The position numbers and the translations under genes were made by a program. The notes under the pieces are model-generated. The model saw only the letters and a list, made by a program, of their open reading frames with translations, made no database searches and had not been told where the DNA came from. Of a stretch of DNA of 64,000 bases, positions 46,044 through 56,799 are shown piece by piece. How positions within the stretch are numbered: the first letter of the stretch is position 1; the number at the start of each line of letters is the position of its first letter. This DNA is from Staphylococcus sp. IVB6214 (lineage in GTDB: Bacteria; Bacillota; Bacilli; Staphylococcales; Staphylococcaceae), in NCBI RefSeq assembly GCF_025558585.1, contig NZ_CP094723.1, forward strand, positions 310,001-374,000. The letters are read 5' to 3'.

Positions 46044-46763
46044 ATGAGAGAGAATGATCGTGAATTATTGAAACGTGTGGAAGCGTATTTATCAGATCAA
46101 GGTGTTTCACCGAATGTCATTAGTGATATCAAAGAAATTCTACGGAGAGACATTCAAAAATCCGAACAAAAAAATATCGACTATACAGCTTATAGACAAA
46201 AATCCACAGCTGAAATTCTTTTGACGATACAAAAGAATCTATTTATTATGCACTTTAATCCGGTCGTATTTTTTGTGATTAATTTTATTATGATTGCTTA
46301 TTTGTACAATAAACAACTCGTGCCGTTTGGAGCTGTTACCGGTTTGTTTGTTGTATATGTATTCGTTATTTTGCCTATCTCTATACTGATCTATTATAGA
46401 GTACGGAATAAAAATTATCTCTATCATAATCAATCGGAACGTTATTTAGGTGTGTTACTTGCAGTCGGCGCATTTGTATTGATGCTTATGCATACGTTTG
46501 ATGTTACTTTAGGCATTCATGTTGTCACGCACTATGCACACATGGTTGTTGCAATTGCAGGGATGATTATTACGATGTATGGATTGTATCGTCAACATTA
46601 TGAGTATACGGGCATTGGCTTATTATTACTTCAGAAAACTATTGATATTATTGTCCCGGACGCACAGATTGCACAATATTTGTCTATTACATTATGGATT
46701 ATGTTACTCGTAATGATTATTATCTATACGATTGATTTATCATCAAACAAAGAGCGACGCTGA
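46044..46763 (+). CDS. Uncharacterised polytopic membrane protein
   Basis: A 239-residue protein. An N-terminal soluble segment (about 1-55) is helical and charged (RENDRELLKRVEAYL, EILRRDIQKSEQ). About six membrane helices follow between 65 and 230. The fold recalls DUF1129-type membrane proteins with a soluble head, but I cannot confirm this. The ATG at 46044 has SD GATGGAGG. It is convergent with sarA through a perfect shared terminator. Confidence 0.65.
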   Translation: MRENDRELLKRVEAYLSDQGVSPNVISDIKEILRRDIQKSEQKNIDYTAYRQKSTAEILLTIQKNLFIMHFNPVVFFVINFIMIAYLYNKQLVPFGAVTGLFVVYVFVILPISILIYYRVRNKNYLYHNQSERYLGVLLAVGAFVLMLMHTFDVTLGIHVVTHYAHMVVAIAGMIITMYGLYRQHYEYTGIGLLLLQKTIDIIVPDAQIAQYLSITLWIMLLVMIIIYTIDLSSNKERR

Positions 46764-46767
46764 ATAA

Positions 46768-46819
46768 AAGAAGAACGTCATATATTGAAAAGTATTTTTC
46801 AATATATGACGTTCTTTTA
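46768..46819. terminator. Bidirectional terminator between the membrane protein gene and sarA
   Basis: A perfect 20-bp stem AAGAACGTCATATATTGAAA against its complement, with T runs on both sides. Its last bases touch the sarA stop codon. Confidence 0.95.
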
Positions 46820-47188
46820 ATGTGGTTTAATATTTGATTCTTTAATCTTCGTGTTTACTTGATCTAAAAGTGTATCAATCTTTTGACGTTGGTTATCATC
46901 AACTAAGATTAGGACAGTACGTTCGTCTTGTTCGTTACGTCGTTTATTAAAGTAACCATCTTGAGAAAGGTTCTTTACTGCCTTCACAACTTGTGGTTGC
47001 TTATAGTTGAGATTGTTAATAATGTCTTTTAAAAAGTATTCAGGTTCAACAGTATGACTTAAATGTGTAAGAACTGCAAATTCTTCAAAAGTCATATGAA
47101 ATTCTTTTTTAATCATCGTTTTCAATTTATCAGCATAAGTTACCATGGATAAAAGTTCAAAACAATTTTTAATTTTTGATACAGTCAT
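46817..47188 (-). CDS. sarA: Staphylococcal accessory regulator SarA
   Basis: A 123-residue winged-helix DNA-binding protein and global regulator. Cys9 (NCFELL) and the DER motif D88-E89-R90 in the wing match S. aureus SarA. The recognition region [21 protein letters not shown] is almost identical. Homology covers the full length; the C-terminal tail is diverged. SD AGGAGG. The 486-base upstream region corresponds to the multi-promoter sar locus leader. Confidence 0.95.
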   Translation of the reverse strand: MTVSKIKNCFELLSMVTYADKLKTMIKKEFHMTFEEFAVLTHLSHTVEPEYFLKDIINNLNYKQPQVVKAVKNLSQDGYFNKRRNEQDERTVLILVDDNQRQKIDTLLDQVNTKIKESNIKPH

Positions 47189-47674
47189 TGCAATAGCCTC
47201 CTAAATAATACATCGATAAAAACTGCTTCACTTATACAATCGAGTGCATGCATAATACGTAGTGTATTGTCGGTATAACATCGTGCGGAAAGGTAATATC
47301 TGTCTCCCTTGACTTAGGTGGCTAAAGATTCAAAGTCTTCGTCCCTCACATTACTTCAATAATTTAACGTATGAACGTAATGATGCACAAAGATATACAT
47401 CTACTACATATTATAGCAAATACATTTTGCTCATATTCATCACGTAAGTTAAACCTACAAGATGATAGATGATGTCCGGTAAAAATATCTGTTATTTTGA
47501 GTATTGTAAATGAATGTAAAATAATGTGCTTAGTAATGAAAGAGGTGTTGCTCTGAAAGAAGTTAGATGAAAGGTCTATATAACAAATTTGGATGCAGTC
47601 AAACTGTTATATTCATACAAGCATATTTGTGTGTGATTGCAATAACAATAAGAAACAGCAAAAGCGTATAGACA
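47189..47674 (-). promoter_or_regulatory. sarA upstream region with an extended -10 promoter
   Basis: An AT-rich 486-base gap without a gene. On the minus strand TGCTATAAT at 47418-47410 is an extended -10 element about 220 bases ahead of the sarA ATG. In S. aureus the sar locus has three promoters over about 800 bases; only this one is called here. Smaller hairpins are present. Confidence 0.5.
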
Positions 47675-48580
47675 CTACTTAATTTTTAATACTGTTTCAT
47701 TAGGATTTCGGACAATTTTTTCACCAGCAAATATCCCACTTTTAATTGTAAGTTGCTTATTCATTTTATCATAATCTATTATACGTTTAACATATTTCCC
47801 ATTTTTATGAATTACAACATAATTTTTATGGAATAAAATATCAGAAGGTAATATCATCTTTGGTTCCCCTAAATAAATGATAAATTGTGTGCCGATTGGA
47901 TACTTTTTATTCAACTTAATACGCACTTGATAGTGTGGAGTTTGATAGTTTGAAATGGAAGAATTAGATGGGGCTAATACAGACGTAATGTGACCTTGAG
48001 CCAATTTGTGTGTTGCTTTTTGTTCCAACTTGACGGTGCGATTTGTTCCTAATTTTGAATAGAGATCTTCAGGTAAATTTAACAAAATACTTTGTGTCTT
48101 TGATTGTATTTCTAATATGATAGAATCTTTTTTAGTCGGCACAATTTCATGCAAACGCACGATTCCTTGAACAGGTGTTTGTATGGTTGTATATAGTTTT
48201 GTTTTAAGTTTTACAAGTTCATGTAAACTCGTATAAGCTTGTTGCGTATTTGTCACTTGCTTTGTAAAAGCAGATAAAGCGTTGATTTCTGGTACTATGA
48301 GGGGATTATAGTATGTGAGAAGAGGAGAATCTTTGGATAGTAATTGTCCATCTTTGACGTGTATTTCTTGTATTTGACCAAAATCTGGTTGATATCGCAC
48401 GGGATAGTAATAGTCTGATTGCACAATGCCTGTGGTTTGATAAGGTTGAGTGAGTCGTGCTTCTATGGTTTGTATAGGCGATCGTGTCATATATTGTACG
48501 ATAAGAATGGTAATACATATTATTGTACACACGGTAAGAATACCAAAAGCAAAAAGGATATGTTTAGTTTTTTTAGTCAT
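47675..48580 (-). CDS. Orphan membrane-fusion (HlyD/MacA-like) protein
   Basis: A 301-residue protein with an N-terminal membrane helix (about 8-32). A barrel/lipoyl arrangement follows in two parts: QPDFGQIQEIHVKDGQLLSKDSPLL and TPVQGIVRLHEIVP. No export-ABC or MFS gene accompanies it, so it is an orphan adaptor. The ATG at 48580 with SD GAGGTG is preferred over upstream starts. It lies directly upstream of sarA, reading the same way. Confidence 0.7.
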   Translation of the reverse strand: MTKKTKHILFAFGILTVCTIICITILIVQYMTRSPIQTIEARLTQPYQTTGIVQSDYYYPVRYQPDFGQIQEIHVKDGQLLSKDSPLLTYYNPLIVPEINALSAFTKQVTNTQQAYTSLHELVKLKTKLYTTIQTPVQGIVRLHEIVPTKKDSIILEIQSKTQSILLNLPEDLYSKLGTNRTVKLEQKATHKLAQGHITSVLAPSNSSISNYQTPHYQVRIKLNKKYPIGTQFIIYLGEPKMILPSDILFHKNYVVIHKNGKYVKRIIDYDKMNKQLTIKSGIFAGEKIVRNPNETVLKIK

Positions 48581-48713
48581 AATGAACACCTCATTTTTGT
48601 AAGTTAGGTTCATTATACAAATCCCCCTTTAATAAGCAAGTTGCGTTAATTCAATAATGGCAAAGTGTAAAGGGGGATATTTTGAGTATTATTGTTAAGT
48701 TATATAAAGGATG

Positions 48714-49646
48714 CTATGCAAATTGAATGAGTGTAACAGCAAGTATGATTACAATCAGTCCGAAAAGACGCTGTTGACTTATTTTACGTGCTGGGATACC
48801 AAGCAAACCAAAATGATCGATAGCAAGGCTTGTGATAATTTGTCCAATCATAACAGCAACCAATGTATAAGTGACACCGATTTGTGCTGTCAGTACAATA
48901 ATTGTTGTAACAAATATCACACCTAATGCGCCACCAATAAACACCCACCATTTAAGTGGGCCATAAGTCTCGTGTGTACGTGTGATGTGAAAACGGCGAT
49001 GAAAAACAGTTGTAATCACTAAGAGTGTAAGTGTACCAACAGAGAAAGAAATCAGTGATGCAAAAATAGGGGATCCAACTGCCTGACCAAGCGCACTATT
49101 CGTGGCCGCTTGTATCGGAGGGGCACACCCGAAAATCAATCCAATGATTATCCAAAACACCAGCGAACGGTCGGATTGTTTATACATAGCGTGACGTCGT
49201 TGCAAGTTCATTAAAATGATCCCCAAAAGAAGTAGTAATAAGCCAATACCTTTCACAATTGTAAAGGGCTGAGGTGTAACATAAAACCAGCCAAAGGTAT
49301 CAATTAAACATCCCATAAAGATTTGCCCTGTGATGGTTGTGATGACGGTTAATGACGCACCTATCTTTGGTAATAACAATAAATTCCCAGTTAGAAATAA
49401 GACCCCCATCACACCGCCGATAAACCATGTTTCATTGATTGTCACTGTGTTCCAATAACTTGATGTGAACGCATATGGATGTAAAACTGCGGTAAGGAAG
49501 ATGAGGCAGAGTGTTCCAACAAAAAAAGAAATGGTCGAAGCATAAAAGGTTGATTGCGTATAATGACTGAGTCTTGTGTTGATAGAAGTTTGAAATGGAA
49601 CAACAGCGCCAGCAAGGAGTCCAAGTAAAATAAACGATAATAACAT
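48714..49646 (-). CDS. DMT-superfamily transporter, DUF606/YdcZ type
   Basis: A 310-residue membrane protein made of two similar halves (about 1-150 and 160-310). Each has about five helices and an N-terminal segment ending in PFQTSINTRL or IQAATNSALG. DUF606 proteins are bidirectional-type small-molecule carriers with unknown substrate. The ATG at 49646 has SD AAAGGATG; an upstream extension is unlikely. An equivalent gene lies near sarA in S. aureus as I recall it. Confidence 0.85.
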   Translation of the reverse strand: MLLSFILLGLLAGAVVPFQTSINTRLSHYTQSTFYASTISFFVGTLCLIFLTAVLHPYAFTSSYWNTVTINETWFIGGVMGVLFLTGNLLLLPKIGASLTVITTITGQIFMGCLIDTFGWFYVTPQPFTIVKGIGLLLLLLGIILMNLQRRHAMYKQSDRSLVFWIIIGLIFGCAPPIQAATNSALGQAVGSPIFASLISFSVGTLTLLVITTVFHRRFHITRTHETYGPLKWWVFIGGALGVIFVTTIIVLTAQIGVTYTLVAVMIGQIITSLAIDHFGLLGIPARKISQQRLFGLIVIILAVTLIQFA

Positions 49647-49853
49647 GTTGATGCATCCTTTTAATGAATTTCTCAATTAGTATTATTATACAATTATTTC
49701 AAAAATATGTAACAAAATTTTGGCTTGTAAGATATGATAGGTATTGATATGCTGTGACAAGCATACATAATAGTAATACATCTTAGAATCGTCTCCAAAA
49801 ATGATCATGGAAAAGGGCGCTTATGTCCGAACTTCATAAGTGTGGTGATATAA

Positions 49854-50087
49854 ATGGCAAAACATGAAGTGGTACGTGTATTAGACGACCAAATGTTTTT
49901 TGTAAATGTAAAAAGTACGACCGAGCTAGGTGTTGGACAATATGTGGAAGTATTAAATACTTCAAAATCGTATAAAACTTTGGCGAGAGTTCTAGAAGTT
50001 TATGACAAATATGCGATTTGTGAAAAACTTGGTAGACGAAAGGTCTTTTATGCGGACGAAGTACGATTTAGATCTCGTTACGATTGA
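49854..50087 (+). CDS. Conserved-looking small protein, unknown
   Basis: A 77-residue protein, MAKHEVVRVLDDQMFFVNVK onward, rich in beta-strand and lysine/arginine (GRRKVFYADEVRFRSRYD). A small all-beta fold is likely from the alternating hydrophobic pattern. I do not recognise the family. The ATG at 49854 has no strong SD (GGTGATATAA upstream). A two-sided hairpin follows. Confidence 0.5.
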   Translation: MAKHEVVRVLDDQMFFVNVKSTTELGVGQYVEVLNTSKSYKTLARVLEVYDKYAICEKLGRRKVFYADEVRFRSRYD

Positions 50088-50089
50088 TA

Positions 50090-50136
50090 AAAAAAGCGCA
50101 GCGGAGCACAAAAGTGTGCTTTACTGCGCTTTTTTC
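50090..50136. terminator. Bidirectional terminator between the small protein gene and the DUF2922 gene
   Basis: AAAAAAGCGCAG and AGCACA pair with TGTGCT and CTGCGCTTTTTT. It serves both convergent genes. Confidence 0.9.
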
Positions 50137-50138
50137 AG

Positions 50139-50364
50139 TTAGAAGAGTACGGTGATCGTTTTATCGATTAATTGTGCGGTTTTTGCATGTGTTACTTGCA
50201 GGGCAGGTGAGGGCAGGTGTGGAGAGAATATTAAGTTTCACAAGGTTATCTGCTTGTGCTGCTGCAAGTTCTTTGTCGATGTTTAGTTTAATGTTTGGTA
50301 ATGATAATCGAACGCGTTTTTGTTGCAGTGTGTCGAATGTGATATCCAGAGTTTTACTGTTCAT
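50139..50364 (-). pseudogene. DUF2922-family protein gene, frameshifted by a 10-bp tandem duplication
   Basis: The current reading frame stops at 50161 (67 residues) with a C-terminus, CPASNTCKNRTINR, unlike the family. Removing one copy of the 10-bp repeat at 50200-50219 restores a 71-residue product ending QVTHAKTAQLIDKTITVLF, the expected DUF2922 end. The N-terminal part (LDITFDTLQQKRVRLSLPNIK) is normal. DUF2922 proteins are small and of unknown function, usually paired with DUF1659, as here. SD AAAGGAG is good, so the gene is probably still expressed in altered form. Confidence 0.7.
50200..50219. repeat. 10-bp tandem duplication inside the DUF2922 gene
   Basis: Two exact adjacent copies of AGGGCAGGTG. 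The unit length is not a multiple of three, so copy number sets the reading frame of the gene. Confidence 0.95.
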
Positions 50365-50378
50365 AAAAATAATCTCCT

Positions 50379-50585
50379 TTACATTGAAATAATGGATGTC
50401 TTTACAACTTCAACTTGGTCATAATGTTCTCCAGTTAAAGTTTCGATAATTGTGGCAAAACGACGTAAATCATCATTTGTTGCATCTGGGTTGAGTTGAT
50501 TGATTTTACGTGTGACCTTACTTGTTTTGCCTTCTGGCGTAATGATATTTTGCGTCAAGATAAGAGAAACTTGTTTTGTATTCAT
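50379..50585 (-). CDS. DUF1659-family protein
   Basis: A 68-residue protein with the DUF1659 pattern QVSLILTQNIITPEGKTSKVTRK and a C-terminal LTGEHYDQVEVVKTS. Function unknown. It lies 14 bases upstream of the DUF2922 gene, the standard pairing in Firmicutes. SD AAAGGAGG is strong. The two small proteins probably act together, and the partner is disrupted here. Confidence 0.82.
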   Translation of the reverse strand: MNTKQVSLILTQNIITPEGKTSKVTRKINQLNPDATNDDLRRFATIIETLTGEHYDQVEVVKTSIISM

Positions 50586-50819
50586 GACTGTAACCTCCTT
50601 TCAATCTATATATCGAAATGTTTATGAAAAAAGGACATAAAAATTTGTGAAAAAGTGATATTTTTTTGTAACCGAATACATACTTGATACATAAGTATTG
50701 ATAGATTTTTCAGAACAGAGCAACCACTTATATTTTCAAATGGGATAAGAATAAATGCTTTAATGTTACATAAATATATTATATGATTATATAAGGAACA
50801 TGTATGTGGGGTGATAATG

Positions 50820-51371
50820 ATGAAATGTGTGAATCCGATTACGAATTGTGAAGATATACAGAAGATGTATACGTTTCTAAAAACACAGTCGCAAAGAGAT
50901 TATTTACTGTTTAAGTTTGCCATTCATACGGGTATTAAGTTGAATGAACTACTCAATTTGACAGTTTCAGATGTGATGAAAAATCAATATGAAGTGATCG
51001 CGCACTGGGAAGTATGTGGCTCTCATGAAATACAAGTCGTATTACCAGAAACATTACGACAAGAAATGAAACATTACATTGAATTGGAAAAGCTAGCTGC
51101 TCATGATTTATTGTTTCAATCTAAAAGAACGAAAAAAGGATTGAGCCGTCAACAAGCATACCGCATCGTACATGCTGCCGCTCAAGGTGCAGGTATTCCC
51201 CATGTAGGGTTGACAACATTACGAAAAACATTTGCTTATCATACATATCGTTCGGGTGTCTCTGTCTCAATTATCCAAAAATATTTGGGGCATCAAACGG
51301 CACAGGAAACGAGAAAATTTATTGGTGTGCCGAAAGAGGGCGCACATACGATGATTGCACTTAATTTATAA
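50820..51371 (+). CDS. Tyrosine-recombinase-like protein with altered active site
   Basis: A 183-residue C-terminal-domain-only integrase homologue. Catalytic positions differ: Arg I is Lys40 ([10 protein letters not shown]), the box II His is Thr132 with Arg135 kept ([10 protein letters not shown]), His158 is kept (YLGHQT), and the nucleophile Tyr is Phe167 (ETRKFIGV). With Tyr and one Arg absent it should not cleave DNA. It lies 19 bases upstream of mnhA2 in the same direction, as a similar recombinase-like gene does in S. aureus to my memory. A regulatory or structural DNA-binding role is possible. Start by SD GGGGTG. Confidence 0.8.
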   Translation: MKCVNPITNCEDIQKMYTFLKTQSQRDYLLFKFAIHTGIKLNELLNLTVSDVMKNQYEVIAHWEVCGSHEIQVVLPETLRQEMKHYIELEKLAAHDLLFQSKRTKKGLSRQQAYRIVHAAAQGAGIPHVGLTTLRKTFAYHTYRSGVSVSIIQKYLGHQTAQETRKFIGVPKEGAHTMIALNL

Positions 51372-51390
51372 AGAAAAAGGAGGCATGGTT

Positions 51391-53772
51391 ATGCTGATTG
51401 GTTTACTCATCACGTTATTAATCGTGATGCTACTTTTAATCGTGATGATGAAATGGCAAACGAAGCAATTACCAGGATACATCGCATTGTTTGCACCAAT
51501 AATTGCTTCTGGGGTGTTTCTCTATCACATTCCCAAAGTATGGCGTCAACATTATGTCACTGAAATATATCAGTGGCTACCAGCGTATGATATTAACTTA
51601 GTATTACGATTAGATGGTTTGAGTTTGTTCTTCGGACTACTTATCTCTCTGATTGGTGTGGCGGTATTCTTCTATGCGACACAGTATCTATCTTATGAAC
51701 ACGATGATTTACCTCGATTTTTTACCTATCTTATATTATTTATGTTTAGCATGATCGGAATTGTTTTATCTAACAATACAATCATATTATATGTTTTCTG
51801 GGAGTTAACCAGTATTTCATCATTTTTACTCATCAGCTATTGGTATGATCGTTCAGAAAGTCAAAATGGTGCGATGACATCATTTATGGTTACAGTGTTT
51901 GGTGGTCTAGCCATGTTTGTCGGTTTTATGATGTTATACGTGGTGACAGGAACGAACACGATAACAAAACAAATCGCGATGCGTGAAGAGATTGCAGCGC
52001 ATCCACTCTTTATGCCAATAATTGTTTTGATGTTGTTAGGTGCTTTTACAAAATCAGCGCAATTTCCGTTTCATTTTTGGTTGCCGAAAGCGATGGCAGC
52101 ACCGACACCAGTCAGTGCTTATCTACATTCAGCAACAATGGTTAAGGCGGGTATTTTCTTGTTGATGCGCTTTACACCAATACTTGGGTATAGTGATTTT
52201 TATACGTACAGTGTGACATTTGTTGGTTTGATTACGATGATTTACGGTTCTTATACAGCAATCCGTCAAAGTGATTTGAAAGGGATTCTCGCTTATTCTA
52301 CAATCAGTCAACTCGGTATGATTATGTCGATGGTCGGTTTAGGTGGTGGTATCGCTAAAGCAACTGATAGTGCAATACTCGAAACATATGCTTATATCAT
52401 GTTTGCAGCGATTTTCCACTTGTTTAACCATGCTTTGTTTAAGGCGACACTCTTTATGGGAGTAGGGTTAATCGACCACGAAATGGGCACACGTGATATT
52501 CGTTATTTAGGTGGGTTGCGACGCTATTTACCATTGACGATGGTTGCGATGTTCGCAGCATCTTTATCAATGGCAGGTGTTCCACTTTTAAATGGCTTTA
52601 TTAGTAAAGAAATGTTTTTTGAAGGTTTGATTCATGCAAGTGAACTGAGTGCATTCAATCAAATTTTGACAGCTATCATTATTGCAATTGGCTTTATTGC
52701 AAGTATTTTTACATTTATTTATGCATTAAATATGATTAAAGTAACTTTCTTTGGAGAAGTGCAAGGCAAGCAGCATGTTCACGAACCGAAATGTTTCATT
52801 GTGCCAGCCGTAGTTTTAGCGCTCTTGTTACCGGTTGTATTCTTCATACCAGACTGGATAGGGACGAAGCTGATTCAACCTGCATTCTCGAGCGTTGTTG
52901 CAAATTCAGAAACTGCCGCCATGGCACCACATCTTGCAGCTTGGCATGGCTTCAATATACCTCTGATGATGAGTCTAGCGGTAATTGTGATTGGGACAGT
53001 TGTTGTATTACGTGTTGATTTGAAGCAATATTTGATAACAAAACCTGAAAAATGGACGATTCCTAAAATATTAGAACGTTCAGGTCAGTCGGTAGAATCA
53101 TATTCAGGTTGGGGCTTACGTGCATTGATGAATAACCGATTGAACTATTATATTGTGGTTACATTTATCTTTTATTTTGCGATCAACTTATATGGGTTAT
53201 ATCGTGTCGGTGTGCCAGAACTGTACCGCATTGAGGTGACTGACTATCATCTCTTTCATGTGTTGTTACTTTTGACGATTATTTTAATAGGAATCGCATT
53301 GATTTTTATTCGTCAGCGATTAACGATGGTCATTTTAACTGGAGGTATTGGATATGCCGTTGCATTGTTCTTTATCTTAATGCGTGCACCAGACTTGGCA
53401 CTGACACAACTTGTGACGGAGACAATTACGACGGTGCTCTTTATCGTCAGTTTCTCACGACTTCCGAATATTCCACGTGGACAATTTAATTTGAAGCGGG
53501 AAACTGTAAAAATTACGATATCATTGATGACAGCCATTACAGTAGTTGGCCTTGTTTTTGTGATTCAACAGGCAGATGCGTTAGAAACGATCTCTGTTTA
53601 TTACCATGATGCCTATGAAAAATCTGGAGGCAAAAATATTGTTAATGCAATTCTTGGTGACTTCCGTGCACTTGATACGATGGCAGAAGGCATTGTGCTC
53701 GTGATCGCCGGTTTCGGTATTTATACATTACTAAACTATAAAGATAGGAGAGGTCAAGATGAAAGAGAATGA
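51391..53772 (+). CDS. mnhA2: Na+/H+ antiporter subunit A2 (Mnh2/Mrp type)
   Basis: A 793-residue NuoL-like membrane protein with a C-terminal MrpA/MbhD-like extension. Proton-channel motifs are [33 protein letters not shown] and [16 protein letters not shown]. The C-terminus [17 protein letters not shown] and [14 protein letters not shown] matches S. aureus MnhA2 closely. The ATG at 51391 has SD GGAGG 7 bases upstream. It is the first of seven subunit genes of one hetero-oligomeric complex in the membrane. Confidence 0.95.
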   Translation: MLIGLLITLLIVMLLLIVMMKWQTKQLPGYIALFAPIIASGVFLYHIPKVWRQHYVTEIYQWLPAYDINLVLRLDGLSLFFGLLISLIGVAVFFYATQYLSYEHDDLPRFFTYLILFMFSMIGIVLSNNTIILYVFWELTSISSFLLISYWYDRSESQNGAMTSFMVTVFGGLAMFVGFMMLYVVTGTNTITKQIAMREEIAAHPLFMPIIVLMLLGAFTKSAQFPFHFWLPKAMAAPTPVSAYLHSATMVKAGIFLLMRFTPILGYSDFYTYSVTFVGLITMIYGSYTAIRQSDLKGILAYSTISQLGMIMSMVGLGGGIAKATDSAILETYAYIMFAAIFHLFNHALFKATLFMGVGLIDHEMGTRDIRYLGGLRRYLPLTMVAMFAASLSMAGVPLLNGFISKEMFFEGLIHASELSAFNQILTAIIIAIGFIASIFTFIYALNMIKVTFFGEVQGKQHVHEPKCFIVPAVVLALLLPVVFFIPDWIGTKLIQPAFSSVVANSETAAMAPHLAAWHGFNIPLMMSLAVIVIGTVVVLRVDLKQYLITKPEKWTIPKILERSGQSVESYSGWGLRALMNNRLNYYIVVTFIFYFAINLYGLYRVGVPELYRIEVTDYHLFHVLLLLTIILIGIALIFIRQRLTMVILTGGIGYAVALFFILMRAPDLALTQLVTETITTVLFIVSFSRLPNIPRGQFNLKRETVKITISLMTAITVVGLVFVIQQADALETISVYYHDAYEKSGGKNIVNAILGDFRALDTMAEGIVLVIAGFGIYTLLNYKDRRGQDERE

Positions 53773-54184
53773 TTTAGTTTTGAAGACAGTGACACATGTG
53801 GTTGTATTTATCATTTTAACTTTTGGCTTCTACCTGTTTTTTGCCGGTCACAATAATCCGGGGGGCGGTTTTATCGCTGGATTAGTTCTTAGCTCGGCAT
53901 TTATCTTAATGTTTTTAGCTTATGATGTTGCGCAAGTCTTGGAGTCACTGCCTATTGATTTTCGCTTAATCAGCCTTGTCGGAGCACTAACAGCAATAGG
54001 GACAGCGATAGCTCCTGTTTTCTTTGGTAAAAATGTACTATATCAACATGATTGGTATGTGGCTTTCCCTTATTTTGGAGAGGTGCATTTATCGACAATC
54101 ACGCTGTTTGAATTTGGTATTTTACTTATCGTTGTCGGTACAGTAGTGACAACAATCTTATCATTAAGTGGAGGGCGATCATGA
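53759..54184 (+). CDS. mnhB2: Na+/H+ antiporter subunit B2
   Basis: A 141-residue MnhB/MrpB subunit with about four helices. The [14 protein letters not shown] motif near residue 30 is diagnostic of the MrpB (and MbhI) family. It overlaps mnhA2 by 14 bases and mnhC2 by 4 bases (ATGA), so the genes are translated as one unit. Confidence 0.95.
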   Translation: MKENDLVLKTVTHVVVFIILTFGFYLFFAGHNNPGGGFIAGLVLSSAFILMFLAYDVAQVLESLPIDFRLISLVGALTAIGTAIAPVFFGKNVLYQHDWYVAFPYFGEVHLSTITLFEFGILLIVVGTVVTTILSLSGGRS

Positions 54185-54525
54185 ATATTATCTTACTTAT
54201 CGTTATCGGCTTTTTAGTATTCATTGGCACTTATATGGTGCTCTCTCGCAACTTAATACGAATTGTCATTGGCATAGCGATCTACACATATGCCGGCAAC
54301 ATTATTATTATGAGTATGGGTGAATATACAGTTGATAAAAAGGAACCATTGATTGTATCAGGATATGAGAATTATGTTGATCCATTATTACAAGCAATCG
54401 TCTTAACAGCGATTGTCATTGGTTTTGCGATTACCGCCTTTTTACTTGTACTTGTGTATCGTACTTTTAAAGTAACGAAAGAACATGAGATTGATGTGTT
54501 GACGCGAGGTGAAGATGATGAATGA
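54181..54525 (+). CDS. mnhC2: Na+/H+ antiporter subunit C2
   Basis: A 114-residue NuoK-like subunit with three helices. [19 protein letters not shown] sequence ([20 protein letters not shown]) near residue 80 carries the NuoK signature, and a short charged tail ends the protein. It overlaps mnhB2 and mnhD2. Confidence 0.93.
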   Translation: MNIILLIVIGFLVFIGTYMVLSRNLIRIVIGIAIYTYAGNIIIMSMGEYTVDKKEPLIVSGYENYVDPLLQAIVLTAIVIGFAITAFLLVLVYRTFKVTKEHEIDVLTRGEDDE

Positions 54526-56017
54526 TAACTTACTAGCCTTACCGCTTCTCATACCACTTGTCGGAGCATTATTAGTTGGCTTATTTAACAAACAATTGAA
54601 GCTAGCGCGTCGTTTTTCACTGCTTGTGTTATTTTCTGGATTTGTCGTGTCATTGTATATGCTGGTTTATGTGATGCGCCATCAACCTATCGTGCTAGAT
54701 TTCTCAGGATGGCCAGCACCATTTGGTATCCAATATGTCGGAGATGCTTTGAGCTTACTCCTTGTGACGACAACCTTTTTCGTTGTCTGGTCCATCGTGA
54801 TGTTCGGATTTGGACGTGGGGAAAAACGTGCCAGTCGCTATTATTTACCGACATTTATTCTGTTCTTAACGACAGGTGTTATCGGTTCATTTTTAACATC
54901 TGACGTGTTCCATCTGTATGTCATGTTTGAGATTATGTTACTTGCGTCATTCGTATTAGTCACACTCGGTCAATCTGTTGAACAGCTGCGTGCGAGCATT
55001 ATATATGTTGTATTGAATGTGATTGGTTCATGGATTTTCTTAGTAGGAATTAGCTTGTTGTATCGACAAGTAGGCACGCTGAACTTTACGCATATTGCGA
55101 TACGTATTCAAGAGATGGATGATCCAACCGCAATTCATCTTGTTGCGATGTCATTCATTGTAGCGTTTGGGTCTAAAGCAGCATTAGTATTGTTTATGTG
55201 GTTACCGAAAGCATATGCCGTGTTGAACACAGAACTTGCAGCGCTGTTCGCATCACTGATGACCAAAGTAGGTGCTTATGCGCTGATTCGTTTCTTCACG
55301 TTAATCTTTAACCAAAGTGGCGATATTGTTGAACCGTTACTTGTCTTTATGTCCTGTGTAACGATGGTAATTGGTGCAGTTGGTACAATCGCATATAAAG
55401 ATATTAAGAAAATAGCAGCTTACCAAGTTATTTTATCGATTGGTTTCGTAATATTTGGTTTAGGAACGAATACCGTAGAAGGTATTAACGGGGCAATTTT
55501 TTATCTTATGAATGACATGGTTGTGAAGGCATTACTATTCCTAGTCATTGGAATTATTGTTTATACAACAGGATATCGTCAGTATCGTCATCTCAAAGGA
55601 CTCGCAAAGAAAGAACCATGGCTTGGTGTTGCATTTGTCGTGGTCACTTTAGCAATTGGTGGTGTACCGCCATTCAGTGGATTTCCCGGGAAATTATTAA
55701 TTTTTCTAGGTGCAGTAGAGCATCAGCATTATATTGGATTAACATTGATGATTATCACAAGTTTAATCGCGATGTTTAGTCTTTTCCGTGTCTTCTTCCA
55801 TATGTATACAGGTAACGAAGTAAAAGGTGCAGTGATTGAATACAAACCAATCAAACCTGTTCGCAAACATATCATTCTGTTTTTAACAACAGTGACTTTA
55901 TTATTGGGCTTGATGGCACCAGCCATTATCCAAGTGACAGACTTAGCCACGAAGATGAACATGGATGTACAAACGTATGAAGAAATGGTTAATCCTGACT
56001 TACGAGGGGGTCATTAA
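54518..56017 (+). CDS. mnhD2: Na+/H+ antiporter subunit D2
   Basis: A 499-residue NuoN/NuoM-like subunit, with the length of S. aureus MnhD2 (about 498). Channel motifs include [42 protein letters not shown] sequence around residues 215-250 and [18 protein letters not shown] near 290. The ATG at 54518 has SD GCGAGGTG and overlaps the mnhC2 stop. Confidence 0.93.
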   Translation: MNDNLLALPLLIPLVGALLVGLFNKQLKLARRFSLLVLFSGFVVSLYMLVYVMRHQPIVLDFSGWPAPFGIQYVGDALSLLLVTTTFFVVWSIVMFGFGRGEKRASRYYLPTFILFLTTGVIGSFLTSDVFHLYVMFEIMLLASFVLVTLGQSVEQLRASIIYVVLNVIGSWIFLVGISLLYRQVGTLNFTHIAIRIQEMDDPTAIHLVAMSFIVAFGSKAALVLFMWLPKAYAVLNTELAALFASLMTKVGAYALIRFFTLIFNQSGDIVEPLLVFMSCVTMVIGAVGTIAYKDIKKIAAYQVILSIGFVIFGLGTNTVEGINGAIFYLMNDMVVKALLFLVIGIIVYTTGYRQYRHLKGLAKKEPWLGVAFVVVTLAIGGVPPFSGFPGKLLIFLGAVEHQHYIGLTLMIITSLIAMFSLFRVFFHMYTGNEVKGAVIEYKPIKPVRKHIILFLTTVTLLLGLMAPAIIQVTDLATKMNMDVQTYEEMVNPDLRGGH

Positions 56018-56500
56018 ATGAGACAAGTTGGCTTGAATATGATGATCGCTATCTTATGGGTGCTATTTCAAGATGAAGATGCCTTTCGTTTTCCTACATT
56101 TTTCTTCGGCTATCTGATTGGATTAATTGTCATCTATTTGTTGCATAAGTTTTTTGGACAAGAATTCTACCCGAAAAAAATCTGGGTATCATTCAAGTTT
56201 TTGATGATTTATTTATATCAATTGTTCACATCGACTTTTTCAATTGCGAATTATGTGTTATTTCGTACGAATAAAATGGCACCAGGATTAGTGCGTTATG
56301 AAACAAAACTAGAATCGGATTGGGCGATTACATTCTTGACGATTATGATTATTATTACGCCAGGATCAACGATTATTAGAGTTAATCGAGATCCCAATAT
56401 ATTTTTAATTCACGCAATTGATTTAACAGATAAAGAACGTAAAAGCTTATTGAAGAGCATTAAACAATATGAAGCACTTATTTTGGAGGTGACGAAATGA
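56018..56500 (+). CDS. mnhE2: Na+/H+ antiporter subunit E2
   Basis: A 160-residue MnhE-type subunit. The segment [23 protein letters not shown] near residue 110 is characteristic of MrpE, and a helical N-terminus (about 5-60) provides two or more membrane passes. It starts immediately after the mnhD2 stop, and mnhF2 overlaps its last codons by 4 bases. Confidence 0.93.
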   Translation: MRQVGLNMMIAILWVLFQDEDAFRFPTFFFGYLIGLIVIYLLHKFFGQEFYPKKIWVSFKFLMIYLYQLFTSTFSIANYVLFRTNKMAPGLVRYETKLESDWAITFLTIMIIITPGSTIIRVNRDPNIFLIHAIDLTDKERKSLLKSIKQYEALILEVTK

Positions 56501-56799
56501 TTTCAGCATGGACAGAATTTTTCTTATCATCTGCACTTGTTTTATTTGCAGTATCATTAGTCGTAGCATTGTTTCGTCTTATTAAAGGTCCTACAACTGC
56601 AGATAGAGTCGTTGCCTTCGATGCAATCAGTGCAATTGTCATGTGTATTGTAGGGGTGCTTAGTGTGTTATTTGGGACAGTTTCTTTCTTAGACTCAGTT
56701 CTTTTAATTGCGATTATTTCGTTCTTGAGTTCCATAACGATTTCTCGCTTTATCGAAGGGGGGAATGTGTTCAATGGCAACAATAAACGAAATTTTTAA
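56497..56799 (+). CDS. mnhF2: Na+/H+ antiporter subunit F2
   Basis: A 100-residue subunit with three helices. The [19 protein letters not shown] motif near residue 30 is diagnostic of MrpF. It overlaps mnhE2 (ATGA) and mnhG2 (26 bases), so it is part of the same message. Confidence 0.93.
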   Translation: MISAWTEFFLSSALVLFAVSLVVALFRLIKGPTTADRVVAFDAISAIVMCIVGVLSVLFGTVSFLDSVLLIAIISFLSSITISRFIEGGNVFNGNNKRNF

